This document shows, in pieces, positions 17,329-27,016 of a DNA stretch of 64,000 nt. This DNA is from CAIYUC01 sp963682005 (GTDB lineage Bacteria > Bacteroidota > Bacteroidia > Bacteroidales > FEN-979), in the NCBI GenBank assembly GCA_963682005.1, contig OY820914.1, forward strand, positions 4,464,001 to 4,528,000, given 5' to 3'. Positions within the stretch are counted from its first letter, which is position 1. Each line of letters begins with the position of its first letter. The notes beneath the pieces are model-generated. The model saw nothing but the letters and a program-made list of their open reading frames with translations. It was not told where the DNA came from and did no database searches. A program made the position numbers and the translations under genes.

Positions 17329-18549
17329 TTGGCCAGCGAATTTTTTATTGCAAGGCGAATACTCTCAGGGAGTAAAGCAAACTTCTCCCGTCCGATCGTC
17401 AGGGTTTCCATCCTGAGTATTGCCCTTGGACTGACCGTGATGTTCATTTCCATTGCGATCCTTACGGGTTTTCAGCAACAGATCAGGGAAAAGGTGATTG
17501 GTTTCGGCTCACACATCCAGATCAGCCATTTCGATGAAAATTCCTCCTATGAACCGAAACCGATCTCTGTCAGGCAGGATTTTTATCCCGGTCTTGAACG
17601 ATATCCCGGTATCCGGCATATCCAGGTATATGCGACAAAAGCTGGCATTATCAAGACGAAGGATCAGATCCAGGGAATTGTCCTGAAGGGGATCGGAAGT
17701 GACTTTGACTGGTCATTTTTTCAGAATAAAATTGTTGAAGGAAAGCCATTCCATGTCAATGATTCCATAAGCACTAACGATGTACTGATCTCGCGAAAGC
17801 TTTGCTCTCTCCTTGAATTGAAGCTTCACGACACCCTCAGGGTCTATTTCATTTCCGGCAATTCAACACTGGGCAGGAAGTTTATCATTTCCGGGATCTA
17901 TGAAACGGGTCTTGAAGAATTCGACAAGCTGTACCTGATCTGCGATATTCATCATATCCAGAAGCTCAACAACTGGGGTCCCGGACAGGTTGCAGGCTTT
18001 GAAGTGATGATCGACAATTTCAAAGACCTTGACCGGCTTGGGAAATATGTGTACCAGCGGATCGGGTTTTCGCTTGATGCAAAAACCATAAAACAATTGT
18101 ATCCCCAGATCTTTGACTGGCTCAACCTTCAGGATATGAATGTAATAATAATCCTGATCCTGATGGTTGCTGTCGCAGGGATCACGATGATCTCCACGTT
18201 ACTGATCCTCATCCTGGAGCGGACAAACATGATCGGTGTGCTCAAAGCACTCGGAATGCGCAATGCCGGGATCAGGAGGATATTTCTCTACAATGCAGTT
18301 TACATCATTGGAATTGGAATGGTATGGGGCAATGTCATCGGATTCGGATTAAGTATCCTTCAGCAGAAATACGGTTTCATCAAACTTCCCCAGGAATCCT
18401 ATTTCGTATCGGTCGTTCCCGTCAATCTTGACGCCATGAATATCACCCTGCTGAATGTTGCCACCCTTTTCGTATGCCTGGCCATGCTCATCATTCCTTC
18501 CTTCGTGATAAGCAAAGTCAGCCCGGTGAAGGCGATACGGTTTGCATAG
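17329..18549 (+). CDS. LolC/LolE-type ABC transporter permease (FtsX/MacB family)
   Basis: 406 residues from a TTG start. One N-terminal membrane helix (about 23-48, SILSIALGLTVMFISIAILTG) is followed by a large periplasmic MacB_PCD-like domain (about 50-265) and three C-terminal helices (about 270-400) of the FtsX fold, ending in the typical VISKVSPVKAIRFA. The start FFIARRIL matches the family. LolC/E permeases use an ATPase partner to release lipoproteins from the inner membrane; no LolD ATPase is next to it, so the partner must be elsewhere. Confidence 0.85.
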   Translation: MASEFFIARRILSGSKANFSRPIVRVSILSIALGLTVMFISIAILTGFQQQIREKVIGFGSHIQISHFDENSSYEPKPISVRQDFYPGLERYPGIRHIQVYATKAGIIKTKDQIQGIVLKGIGSDFDWSFFQNKIVEGKPFHVNDSISTNDVLISRKLCSLLELKLHDTLRVYFISGNSTLGRKFIISGIYETGLEEFDKLYLICDIHHIQKLNNWGPGQVAGFEVMIDNFKDLDRLGKYVYQRIGFSLDAKTIKQLYPQIFDWLNLQDMNVIIILILMVAVAGITMISTLLILILERTNMIGVLKALGMRNAGIRRIFLYNAVYIIGIGMVWGNVIGFGLSILQQKYGFIKLPQESYFVSVVPVNLDAMNITLLNVATLFVCLAMLIIPSFVISKVSPVKAIRFA

Positions 18550-18635
18550 GACTTTCCTGCCTTGTCCTTCAGTCTTCACACATCCCTGTGCAGGGGAAGG
18601 AAAGGATCCCGCGGTAAGATTCGCAAATTATTTTG

Positions 18636-18643
18636 TATTTTTG
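18636..18643 (+). promoter_or_regulatory. -7 box TATTTTTG directly before start codon
   Basis: Perfect TAnnTTTG 5 nt before the ATGATG at 18649, which predicts a near-leaderless transcript. Confidence 0.45.
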
Positions 18644-18648
18644 GATCA

Positions 18649-19986
18649 ATGATGCGTCCAGCCTTTCTGATCCCAGCCATCTTCATCCTCCTCCTGCTTT
18701 ATACAGCCAGGATCAACTGGAGTACCGGCCAGTGGGAACATGTTATCAAGGCGGATGGAAAAGGATATTATGCCTATTTGCCGGCTGTGTTTATCTATCA
18801 TGATCTGAATTTCGGATTTTTTCACGCGGCTGAAGTGGATCATCCCTATGATAAAACCTTGTATTATGATTACAGGTCTACCTGTCACGGGTCTGTCATT
18901 GACAAGTATTTCATTGGTGAAGCCATCCTGATCTCTCCGTTTTTTCTGATGGCTCACGTGTTAAGCCTGGCCCTGGGATTTCCCGCTGACGGCTATTCGC
19001 AGCTTTACATTATCTTTTTAACGATCGCAGCGGTTTTTTATGCATGTTTCGGATTACACTTTCTTAAAAAAACACTGTCGCTATATGGGATTGGAGACAG
19101 AAGCATAATTTTCATCATCCTTGCGATCATCCTTGGTACCAACCTGTTCTATTATACGATCGGCGAAATGTCGATGAGCCATGTGTATTCCTTTGCCCTG
19201 GTCTCTTTCTTCATTTTTCATGTAAAGAAATACTTCCGGGAATATCGTTCCGAAAATATTATTTATGCGTCCGCTGCATTGGGGTTCATTGTTCTTACCC
19301 GTCCTGTCAATGGTTTGGTCGTTCTTTCAATTCCATTCCTGAGCGGTGATTATACGGCGTTCCTTTCCGGAATAAAAAAATATTTAAGATCTCCGTATAC
19401 ATTGATTTTTTCTGTTACGCTCCTTGTTACGATCCCTTTTATTCAATTATTCGTTTACAAACTCCAGACCGGGACATTTCTGGTATATTCTTACGGAAAT
19501 GAAAGTTTTAATTTCCTGGAACCTCATATTTATAATTTCCTGTTCAGTTATAAAAAGGGATTATTCGTCTACACACCCCTCTGCTTCATAGGTTTATTCG
19601 GTTTTATTCCTATGGCAAAGAACAAATTTGAATTTTTCAGCCTGATGATCTTTCTGATCTTAACCGTTTATATGCTGTCAGCCTGGTGGATGTGGTATTA
19701 TGGGGGTAGCTTTTCCTCGAGAGTCATGGTAGAATATCTTCCTTACTTCGGTATCCTTCTGGCAGTATTGACTACCTGGTTAAGGAAACGCATTGCAAAA
19801 TCAATTCTTGTTGGACTTATTGCGTTTACAATCCTGCTAAACCAGGTGCAGACACTTCAGTACAGGTATTTTTTCATTCATTGGTCGGAAATGAATAAAG
19901 AGAAGTACTGGCATACATTTATGGATATCCGGTCACTGTTCATTATGAAATCGAATAATATCAAACCATCATCAAAGCCAAAATAA
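18649..19986 (+). CDS. Multi-pass membrane protein, GT-C-like
   Basis: 445 residues from the ATG at 18649; the longer frame starting at 18562 adds a basic, non-homologous stretch. About ten hydrophobic segments are seen, with an early acidic loop (KADGKGYYAYLP) resembling the DG/DxD region between the first two helices of GT-C glycosyltransferases. These enzymes use lipid-phosphate sugars at the membrane. No sugar donor or acceptor can be named. It is followed by three more genes of similar build, which suggests an envelope-glycan locus or a gene-duplication cluster. Confidence 0.65.
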   Translation: MMRPAFLIPAIFILLLLYTARINWSTGQWEHVIKADGKGYYAYLPAVFIYHDLNFGFFHAAEVDHPYDKTLYYDYRSTCHGSVIDKYFIGEAILISPFFLMAHVLSLALGFPADGYSQLYIIFLTIAAVFYACFGLHFLKKTLSLYGIGDRSIIFIILAIILGTNLFYYTIGEMSMSHVYSFALVSFFIFHVKKYFREYRSENIIYASAALGFIVLTRPVNGLVVLSIPFLSGDYTAFLSGIKKYLRSPYTLIFSVTLLVTIPFIQLFVYKLQTGTFLVYSYGNESFNFLEPHIYNFLFSYKKGLFVYTPLCFIGLFGFIPMAKNKFEFFSLMIFLILTVYMLSAWWMWYYGGSFSSRVMVEYLPYFGILLAVLTTWLRKRIAKSILVGLIAFTILLNQVQTLQYRYFFIHWSEMNKEKYWHTFMDIRSLFIMKSNNIKPSSKPK

Positions 19987-20034
19987 CCTGAATACGACTC
20001 CTGACCCGAATCATGCATATTTGTTCGTAAGATC

Positions 20035-21456
20035 ATGAAGACCCTGAAATTAAACATTGATATTTCCCTTTCAATATTACTATTTTTTCTTTTGTGTTCA
20101 ATTGGCCTATCAGTAAATACAACGGGCGATTCCGGGGACAGCATTGTTCACTTTTTCTTTTCCAGGTATTCATTTCAACACCCGGAATTATTTTTGGATC
20201 ATTGGGCAAAACCGTTGTTTGTCCTTCTTTCCTCCCCGTTTTCTCAATTCGGATTCAAGGGAATGATCATATTTAATTGCCTGGCCGTTTCACTGACCCT
20301 CTTTTTCACAAGCCGGACTTCGCGAAACCTGGGATTACAGCATTCATGGATGGTGTTTGTATTCATATTATTTTGTCCGCTTTATTTCAAACTGATCTTT
20401 TCCGGGCTGACCGAATACATGTTTGGGCTTTTCCTGATCATCCCAATTTTTTGCATTACAAAAAAGCAGTACATTCCGGCTGCCATTATTGCTTCTTTTA
20501 CGCCCTTCATCCGGTCCGAAGGGTTAATCTTCATCGGGATTCTCGGGTTGTTCTTCGCCGTGATCAAAAAGTACCGGGAGATACCCATGTTAATGACAGG
20601 ACATATCATTTACAGTATCCTCGGATTTTTTTATTACAAAGATTTTTTCTGGGTCTTTACAAAAATACCTTACGGGAATATGGGCAGCCCCTATGGACAC
20701 GGACAACTGTTTGATTTTGTACACCGGTTAAATTATGTAATCGAAAAGCCGATGTACATCCTACTCCTTCTTGGATTTTTTGCATTGATCTATCGCTTTT
20801 TCAGATCCGGGGTTCAGTGGAAAATGGACCCGGACAGGGTATTGGTTTATGGAACTTTTTTATCCCTCTTTGCTGCTCATGGAATTTTCTGGTGGCTGGG
20901 TGTTTTCAATTCCATGGGGTTGCCGAGGGTTTTAATTTCATTGGTACCTGAAATAGCGCTGATCGCGTTGATTGGATTTGAATTTATTGCCAGCAGGCTA
21001 AAACCCGTTGTCATTCCGTATGTCATCATTGTCTGTCTAGCTGTCATAGTGATTTATCCTTTCACTCCCCGCGCTGAAGGTGTTGTATTTTCCAAAAGCC
21101 TATGGACATTGCCTGAAAATGAACTTATTGACCAGGAAGTTGTTCCATTTATTCAAGCAAATATGTCAACACCAGGCGATCATCCGCTTTACTATTCGCA
21201 TGCTTATTTAAGCCTGTCACTGAATATCGATCCTTTTAATAACAAACAACACCGGGATCTGAAAAACCTGTTAGCTGAAAAACTCCCGATGGGCTCGATC
21301 ATTGTTTGGGACGACTGGTTTTCAGTCGTTCAAAGCAACATTACTCTTGACCAGTTAAAAAATAATAAAGATCTGGAGTTGCTGAGAGAATTTAAAAAAC
21401 CGGATAAGAACAGACTGATAGAATTTGCGATATTTGTCCGGGTTTCAAAAGAATAA
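20035..21456 (+). CDS. Multi-pass membrane protein, GT-C/mannosyltransferase-like
   Basis: 473 residues. The first helix (ISLSILLFFLLCSIGLS) is followed by a loop with an acidic TGDSGDSIVH segment, as in GT-C enzymes, then about ten more helices and a soluble C-terminal part (about 360-473). The FxRSEG motif (PFIRSEG, about residue 159) is shared with many bacterial GT-C-like proteins. Fold assignment is from pattern only. It lies 48 nt after the previous membrane gene and 101 nt before the next, on the same strand. Confidence 0.6.
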   Translation: MKTLKLNIDISLSILLFFLLCSIGLSVNTTGDSGDSIVHFFFSRYSFQHPELFLDHWAKPLFVLLSSPFSQFGFKGMIIFNCLAVSLTLFFTSRTSRNLGLQHSWMVFVFILFCPLYFKLIFSGLTEYMFGLFLIIPIFCITKKQYIPAAIIASFTPFIRSEGLIFIGILGLFFAVIKKYREIPMLMTGHIIYSILGFFYYKDFFWVFTKIPYGNMGSPYGHGQLFDFVHRLNYVIEKPMYILLLLGFFALIYRFFRSGVQWKMDPDRVLVYGTFLSLFAAHGIFWWLGVFNSMGLPRVLISLVPEIALIALIGFEFIASRLKPVVIPYVIIVCLAVIVIYPFTPRAEGVVFSKSLWTLPENELIDQEVVPFIQANMSTPGDHPLYYSHAYLSLSLNIDPFNNKQHRDLKNLLAEKLPMGSIIVWDDWFSVVQSNITLDQLKNNKDLELLREFKKPDKNRLIEFAIFVRVSKE

Positions 21457-21457
21457 A

Positions 21458-21557
21458 GATGGTAAGTGATTCAGTGCGATCAATGATCAGGTGATGGAGG
21501 GCAAACTGATGCCGGATGCTGGTTGTCAGATCTTCATATGAAATTTTCAATAAAATA
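21458..21557. repeat. Intergenic gap with GATGCCGG words
   Basis: The gap contains GATGCCGGATGCTGG (about 21509-21523), the same word type as the in-gene arrays at 3475 and 3923. Nothing else is recognised here. Confidence 0.5.
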
Positions 21558-23090
21558 ATGATGAACGAATTTCTCAGGACTATTGAAAAATTCCGTAGTT
21601 ACATTTTCCTGGCACTTTTAATTGCCATCTATTTGTTCCTGGATTTTGAAACGATCCTGTTTTTACGTCCCCAGGGGTTACATTTTATCCGCCAAACAGA
21701 CAGTCTTTCTTTTGTAGCGAACTATTACAAGAACGGCTTTCATTTTTTTAATCCTCAAGTATTTAGCCTTCAAAGCCACGATGGCAGAGCTGCCTGTGAA
21801 TTCCCGATATTATATTACCTGACAGCAATCCTTTATCTCGTTTTCAATGAACATGAATTTATACTGCGTCTGATCACAATCCTTATTGCATCTACAGGCT
21901 TCTTCTATCTTTTCAAGCTATTATATTCATTTCTAAACGATTTTATTTCTGCAACCGGGCTCTGCTGTTTACTGATCTTATCCCCGGTCGTTCTTTATTA
22001 TACGAATAATTTCCTGCCTGATGCCAGTGCATTGGGATTGACACTGACCGGCTGGTATTTCTTTTTTTCCTATGTCAGACAGCGAAACAAAAGCCATGCA
22101 TTATACCTGTGCTTTTTTCTTTTTTGCCTGGCTTCATTACTCAAAGTAACCTTCTTTATAAACCCGATCACAGCAATACTATCGCTCCTGTTCTATGATC
22201 TTTTTGATAAAAAAAGATTGAATGCCTTGATAAGAAACAATGTCAGACCGATGCTAATGTTTTTTTTATCGTTATTGATTGTTCTTGCCTGGAACATTTA
22301 TGTAGATTATTACAACAAAATCAATCACGATAATTATTTTTTAATCAGATCCATGCCTCTTTGGGGATTGAAGAAGAATGAGATAGCATTAGTCTGGCAG
22401 CACATCACTGTTTACTGGTCGCCCTATTTTTACTACAGAAGAATATTCCAGGTGTTTATATTGATCGTGATGGTCAGCTTCTTCTTCTTCAAGAGGTTTG
22501 ATAAAACTATTTTTATACCAACGGTAATTTTAACCATAGGAAGCATTTGTTACTTCCTGTTATTTTTCGCACAGTTTAAAGATCATGATTATTACTTTAT
22601 TGCTCTTGTTCCCGCTATAATTTTCATATTAGTAAACTCATTCGTCACATTAAAAAACTTGTTTCCCGGGTTAATCAGGACTGCTGCTGCACGGCTCATC
22701 ATAATCCTCCTGTTTATTCTAAGCATACACTATGAAAGGAAACAATTGCTTCACCGGTACCAGAATTCAGATGATCAATTTGCCATGATCGGAAGAAAAC
22801 TTTCCGGTACAAAAGAATATATGGATTCATTGGGGATTTCACGAAACGCAAAAATCGTTATTATCACTGACCAGACGCCGAACGGTGGATTGTATTTTAT
22901 TGATCGGCCGGGATGGAATCTGAAAGACACATCGGATGTGAGTAAGGAAGTTCTTACAAATTATATCAACCAGGATGCAGATTATCTTTTATTCACAAGC
23001 AAAGATCATCTAATAAAAAATCTTAATGGTATAAAAGCTGGCGAACAAAACGGAATATTGATCTATAAAATAAGTCAAGGTCATTTATAA
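21558..23090 (+). CDS. PMT/ArnT-like GT-C glycosyltransferase, tandem paralogue 1
   Basis: 510 residues from the ATG at 21558, exactly the length of the downstream paralogue, which supports this start. The first loop (RPQGLHFIRQTDSLSF) and the CEFPILYYLTAILY segment fit PMT-type GT-C proteins that transfer sugars from polyprenyl phosphates. About eleven hydrophobic segments are followed by a soluble C-terminal domain (about 410-510) with DQTPNGGLYFIDRPGW. Residues 30-110 are almost identical to the next gene, the rest less so. Substrate unknown. Confidence 0.75.
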   Translation: MMNEFLRTIEKFRSYIFLALLIAIYLFLDFETILFLRPQGLHFIRQTDSLSFVANYYKNGFHFFNPQVFSLQSHDGRAACEFPILYYLTAILYLVFNEHEFILRLITILIASTGFFYLFKLLYSFLNDFISATGLCCLLILSPVVLYYTNNFLPDASALGLTLTGWYFFFSYVRQRNKSHALYLCFFLFCLASLLKVTFFINPITAILSLLFYDLFDKKRLNALIRNNVRPMLMFFLSLLIVLAWNIYVDYYNKINHDNYFLIRSMPLWGLKKNEIALVWQHITVYWSPYFYYRRIFQVFILIVMVSFFFFKRFDKTIFIPTVILTIGSICYFLLFFAQFKDHDYYFIALVPAIIFILVNSFVTLKNLFPGLIRTAAARLIIILLFILSIHYERKQLLHRYQNSDDQFAMIGRKLSGTKEYMDSLGISRNAKIVIITDQTPNGGLYFIDRPGWNLKDTSDVSKEVLTNYINQDADYLLFTSKDHLIKNLNGIKAGEQNGILIYKISQGHL

Positions 23091-23112
23091 AAGGGTAAAT
23101 CATTAACGTATA

Positions 23113-24645
23113 ATGATGAAACAAGTAAAGAAAATTGTTGAGAATAATCGAAGTTTCATATTTTTAGGACTTCTGATCCTCATATATTTTTTTCTTGATT
23201 ATCAAACGATCCTGTTTTTACGTCCGCAAGGGATTCATTTTATCCGGCAAACAGACAGCCTTTCTTTTGTAGCGAACTATTATAAAAATGGTTTTCATTT
23301 CTTCCATCCCCAGGTATTTAACCTTCAAAGCCACGATGGAAGAGCAGCTTGTGAATTTCCGATACTCTATTACCTGACGGCAATTCTGTATCTCGTATTT
23401 AATGAACATGAATTTATCCTGCGTCTGATCACAATCTTTATAGTCTCAACCGGGTTCTTTTACCTCTTCAAACTATTGTACCTGCTGCTTCATGACGTTA
23501 CCTATGCCATTGGTTTTTCCTTTTTATTTCTCTCATCAACCGTACTGCTTTACTACACAAATAATTACCTGCCTGATGCCAGCGCTTTGGGATTTACGCT
23601 AACCGGATGGTATTTCTTTCATTCCTATCTGAAAAAAAAGAGCAAGAAATACCCAATATTCATTTGCTTCCTTCTTTTTACGCTGGCATCGTTGATCAAG
23701 GTGACGTTCTTCATTAATCCTGTTGCTGCAATTCTTGTTCTTGTCGCTTTTGAATTATCCGGGAAAACCGGGATGATAAACAGCTTGAAAAGAAATTTGC
23801 TTCCATTTATCCTTGTTGTTTCATCGTTCGCTTTTGTCCTTGGTTGGAATTTATATGCTATCCATTACAACAAGGTCAATCATGACACTTATTTTCTACT
23901 AAGATCAAACCCCATCTGGAGCATGAGCAGGGATCAGATAGCAGTTGTGTGGGATTATATAAGCCATTACTGGTATTCCAGGTATTATTATCAAAGCACC
24001 ATCCATGTCTTGCTTGTTATAATTTTAGCCGGCCTTGTCTTCATTAAGAAATCTGACAGAATTATCCTGTTTACATCACTGCTCTTGGTGCCAGGCGGGA
24101 TTTGCTACTTCCTGCTTTTCTACGCCCAGTTTAAGGATCATGATTACTATTTCATTGCGTTGATCCCTGTGATCATCTTTGTTACCATAAATTCTTTCAT
24201 CGCCATACGAAAAAAATTTCCGGGACTGATCAATGCGATTTTCGTCAAACTTTTACTTCTAACCCTTTGCATTCTCAGCTTATCCTATGCCAGATCCAAA
24301 TTAATTCAACGCTACCAGGATACGAATGACCGGTTTGCCTCCATTGGGAATAAGCTTTCAACGACTAGACCGTTCCTCGATGCATCAGGCATCCCGGGTG
24401 ATGCTAAATTCATTATTGTTGCGGACCAGACCCCAAATGGAGGATTATACTTTATTAACCGTCCGGGGTGGAGTTTGAAAGACACTTCGGATATCAGCAA
24501 AGCAGCGCTCAGAAATTATATCGGCGAGGGGGCAGATTATATTTTATTCACAGGCAAAGAGGATCTGGTTAAAAATTTTGATGGTATACAAGCAGGCGAA
24601 CATAATGGGATATTGATCTACAAAATAAGGCAAGGCCATTTTTAA
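23113..24645 (+). CDS. PMT/ArnT-like GT-C glycosyltransferase, tandem paralogue 2
   Basis: 510 residues, 22 nt downstream of its paralogue and clearly a tandem duplicate. It shares the RPQGIHFIRQTDSLSF first loop, the GRAACEFPILYYL segment, the FKDHDYYFIAL helix-loop motif and the DQTPNGGLYFINRPGW tail. The middle helices have diverged more (about half identical by eye). The two are probably cotranscribed and may act on different acceptors or donors. Signs of gene conversion at the 5' part are possible because that block is nearly identical. Confidence 0.75.
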   Translation: MMKQVKKIVENNRSFIFLGLLILIYFFLDYQTILFLRPQGIHFIRQTDSLSFVANYYKNGFHFFHPQVFNLQSHDGRAACEFPILYYLTAILYLVFNEHEFILRLITIFIVSTGFFYLFKLLYLLLHDVTYAIGFSFLFLSSTVLLYYTNNYLPDASALGFTLTGWYFFHSYLKKKSKKYPIFICFLLFTLASLIKVTFFINPVAAILVLVAFELSGKTGMINSLKRNLLPFILVVSSFAFVLGWNLYAIHYNKVNHDTYFLLRSNPIWSMSRDQIAVVWDYISHYWYSRYYYQSTIHVLLVIILAGLVFIKKSDRIILFTSLLLVPGGICYFLLFYAQFKDHDYYFIALIPVIIFVTINSFIAIRKKFPGLINAIFVKLLLLTLCILSLSYARSKLIQRYQDTNDRFASIGNKLSTTRPFLDASGIPGDAKFIIVADQTPNGGLYFINRPGWSLKDTSDISKAALRNYIGEGADYILFTGKEDLVKNFDGIQAGEHNGILIYKIRQGHF

Positions 24646-24728
24646 GAAAATTTGCTTACATTTAACAAATCAACTTCGGATTAATACTAAAGCAAAACTA
24701 CCCTTTCACTCCATAAACCTGAACTACT

Positions 24729-25157
24729 ATGAGGATTTGGTCTATACACCCGAAATATCTTGATACAAAGGGCCTGATCGCCTTATGGCGTGAAGCACTT
24801 CTGGCAAAAAATGTCCTGGAAGGAAGAACCGTCGGCTACCGGAATCATCCCCAGATCATCCGTTTCAGGGAATATAATGATCCGGTTGAAGCGATAAACT
24901 TTTATCTGGGTTTCGTGTACGATGAATCTGTCAGAAGAAAATTCTCCTTTGATGTCAGAAAATTGAGCAGTACCATTGGTTTAATTGACCTTCCAGTTAA
25001 CCAGGGACAGCTTCTTTATGAGTTTCACCACCTCCTGGATAAATTGAAAATACGGGATAAGAAGTTATTTGAAGAATTAAAGGATACCAGGATCATTGAC
25101 CCGCACCCCATGTTCAGCGTCAGAGCAGGAGATATTGAACATTGGGAGAGGGTATGA
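24729..25157 (+). CDS. Pyrimidine dimer DNA glycosylase family (Pyr_excise)
   Basis: 142 residues. The start MRIWSIHPKYLDTKGLIALW and the GYRNHPQIIRF motif are the hallmarks of the Pyr_excise (T4 endonuclease V-like) family, which cuts DNA at UV pyrimidine dimers through a glycosylase/AP-lyase reaction. The C-terminus has HPMFSVRAGDIEHWE, also typical. The name rests on family similarity only, as many members are untested. It is on the same strand as the downstream epimerase but has its own 83-bp upstream gap. Confidence 0.75.
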   Translation: MRIWSIHPKYLDTKGLIALWREALLAKNVLEGRTVGYRNHPQIIRFREYNDPVEAINFYLGFVYDESVRRKFSFDVRKLSSTIGLIDLPVNQGQLLYEFHHLLDKLKIRDKKLFEELKDTRIIDPHPMFSVRAGDIEHWERV

Positions 25158-25199
25158 TAAAACAATAATCATATTTGTTTAACCGAATTTGCAGAAAAC

Positions 25200-26144
25200 A
25201 TGAGACATACGATCCTGGGAGCAGGGGGGTCAATCGGAAATCCGCTTGCATTTGAATTATTGAAATCGGGGCAGACTGTCCGCCTTGTTTCCAGAAGCAA
25301 TTTTTCCATACCCGGAACCGAAACAGTGAAGGCAGACATCTCATCATTTGAAGAAGTAGCAACCGCGGTTAAAGGCTCCGATATCGTTTATTTATGCGCT
25401 GGACTTCCTTACGATATTAAAGTGTGGGCCGAACTGTGGCCAAAGATTATAAAGAATACGCTGGAGGCCTGTAAAAAAGCCAATGCCAAACTTATCTTCT
25501 TCGACAATGTTTATATGTATGGAAAGGTGACCGGCAAAATGACCGAGGACACACCTTATAATCCATGCAGCAAAAAAGGGGAGATCAGGGTCCAATTGGC
25601 TCATCTCCTGGAGAAGGAATATAAAGCAAAAAACCTGGATGTAATCATTGCCAGGGCAGCGGATCTTTATGGCCCTTATGCAACAAAAAACAGTGTTCCT
25701 TATATCATGGTCTTCGACAAACTTCTGAACGGGCATAAACCGCAGTGGATGGTGGACGCATCCAAACTCCACACGCTGAGCTATACGCCGGATTGTGCCA
25801 GGGCGCTTGTCCTTCTGGCCGGCAGGATTGAATGCTTCGGCCAGACATGGCATCTGCCGTCATATTTTCCCCCGGTCAACGGAAAAACATTTATTGAAGT
25901 GGTTGCAAGGGAAACGGGGATGAAAGCTGATTTTTTCCTCCTGAAAAAATGGATGATCAAAATGGCCGGATTGTTCAATAAAACAGTGGCTGAATCCTAT
26001 GAAATGCTTTATCAGAACGAATTTGACTACATTTTTGATTCCACAAAATTCAACAGCTATTTTAACTTTGAACCGACTTCCTATGTAGAAGGAGTCCGGG
26101 GGACCATCGAATTCCTGAAGAAAGGTTTACAGTCTAACCTTTAG
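25200..26144 (+). CDS. NAD-dependent epimerase/dehydratase (atypical SDR)
   Basis: 314 residues. The N-terminal Rossmann motif ILGAGGSIGNPLA (about residues 5-17) binds NAD(P); DIVYLCAGLPY follows. The SDR active-site region reads FFDNVYMYGKV (YxxxK-like Tyr-Met-Tyr-Gly-Lys), and the central part has ARAADLYGP. The family acts on nucleotide sugars or quinone-type substrates; no specific substrate is indicated. Its last 11 nt overlap the end of the convergent APS reductase gene. Confidence 0.8.
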   Translation: MRHTILGAGGSIGNPLAFELLKSGQTVRLVSRSNFSIPGTETVKADISSFEEVATAVKGSDIVYLCAGLPYDIKVWAELWPKIIKNTLEACKKANAKLIFFDNVYMYGKVTGKMTEDTPYNPCSKKGEIRVQLAHLLEKEYKAKNLDVIIARAADLYGPYATKNSVPYIMVFDKLLNGHKPQWMVDASKLHTLSYTPDCARALVLLAGRIECFGQTWHLPSYFPPVNGKTFIEVVARETGMKADFFLLKKWMIKMAGLFNKTVAESYEMLYQNEFDYIFDSTKFNSYFNFEPTSYVEGVRGTIEFLKKGLQSNL

Positions 26145-26838
26145 CATGCAACCCGCATTCCTTGTTCTCAGGAAGTTCCCACCACCAACGCCCTGCCCTT
26201 TCATCTTCTCCGGGATGTATGGCCCGGGTACAGGGGAGACAGCCGATGCTTGCAAATCCTTTGTCATGTAAAGGATTAACGGGGATGTTACTTGTCCTGA
26301 TCAGTTCCCATACAGCTTCCGAAGTCCAGTCCAGAAGGGGATAAACTTTTATGATCCGGTTTACTTCATCCCATTCCGTTTTCTCCAGGTCCTTACGGGT
26401 GACAGACTGATCTTTCCTCAATCCGCTGATCCAGATCTTCATCCCGGCCAGCGCTCTTTTCAGGGGTTCAACCTTGCGGATGGAACAGCACAGTTTCCGG
26501 TTTTCAATGCTTTCATAGAAAAGGTTAATACCCCTTTCATGAACTATTTTCTCAACCTGGTCTGCGACAGGAAAATAAACCTCGATATCAAGGCCGTATT
26601 TCTTCCGGGTTATATCCAGAAGGTCATATGTTTCCTGGAATAGCCTTCCAGTATCAAGGGTAAAGACCTTTACAGGCAACCCTGTTTTTGAAATCATCCA
26701 GGTGAGCAACTGGTCTTCAGGTCCCAGGTTAGTGGAGAATATGCATTCCCCGGGGAATTTGAGCAGGAAAAACCTGATGATCTCTTCCGGTCCCAGGTTT
26801 TTAATCTGGTCACCATAAGCTATAATATTTTCATCCAT
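26134..26838 (-). CDS. cysH: Phosphoadenylyl/adenylyl-sulfate reductase, APS type
   Basis: 234 residues from the ATG at 26838. It belongs to the PAPS reductase family. The CC pair (KLCCSIRK, about 118-119) and the later C-x-x-C (IGCLPCTR) bind a [4Fe-4S] cluster, which marks APS rather than PAPS reductases. The catalytic Cys is in the ECGLH end motif. It reduces activated sulfate to sulfite in assimilation. No other sulfate-assimilation gene is nearby. The TAG/TAA end overlaps the epimerase end by 11 nt on opposite strands. Confidence 0.88.
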   Translation of the reverse strand: MDENIIAYGDQIKNLGPEEIIRFFLLKFPGECIFSTNLGPEDQLLTWMISKTGLPVKVFTLDTGRLFQETYDLLDITRKKYGLDIEVYFPVADQVEKIVHERGINLFYESIENRKLCCSIRKVEPLKRALAGMKIWISGLRKDQSVTRKDLEKTEWDEVNRIIKVYPLLDWTSEAVWELIRTSNIPVNPLHDKGFASIGCLPCTRAIHPGEDERAGRWWWELPENKECGLHAKG

Positions 26839-26994
26839 GAACAAGAATAATGTATGCAGGTGGTTGATACTGTAACCACAGAGTGCACAATGGAAGTACA
26901 ATGTTCAAATAGTATTTCAGCATTCCATTATGAAAGAAAATTAATTCCGATGTAAAATTACTAATAACAGGCATGCCGGGCGCTTATAATATTG

Positions 26995-27002
26995 TAATTT
27001 TG
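26995..27002 (+). promoter_or_regulatory. -7 box TAATTTTG
   Basis: Perfect TAnnTTTG 14 nt before the ATG of the Mur ligase gene at 27017. Confidence 0.5.
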
Positions 27003-27016
27003 AAAAAACGAAGTAC

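Noticed and set aside
17256..17453. Longer N-terminus of the NamZ-like protein
   Set aside because: The extra 66 residues precede a proper signal peptide and overlap the divergent permease gene.
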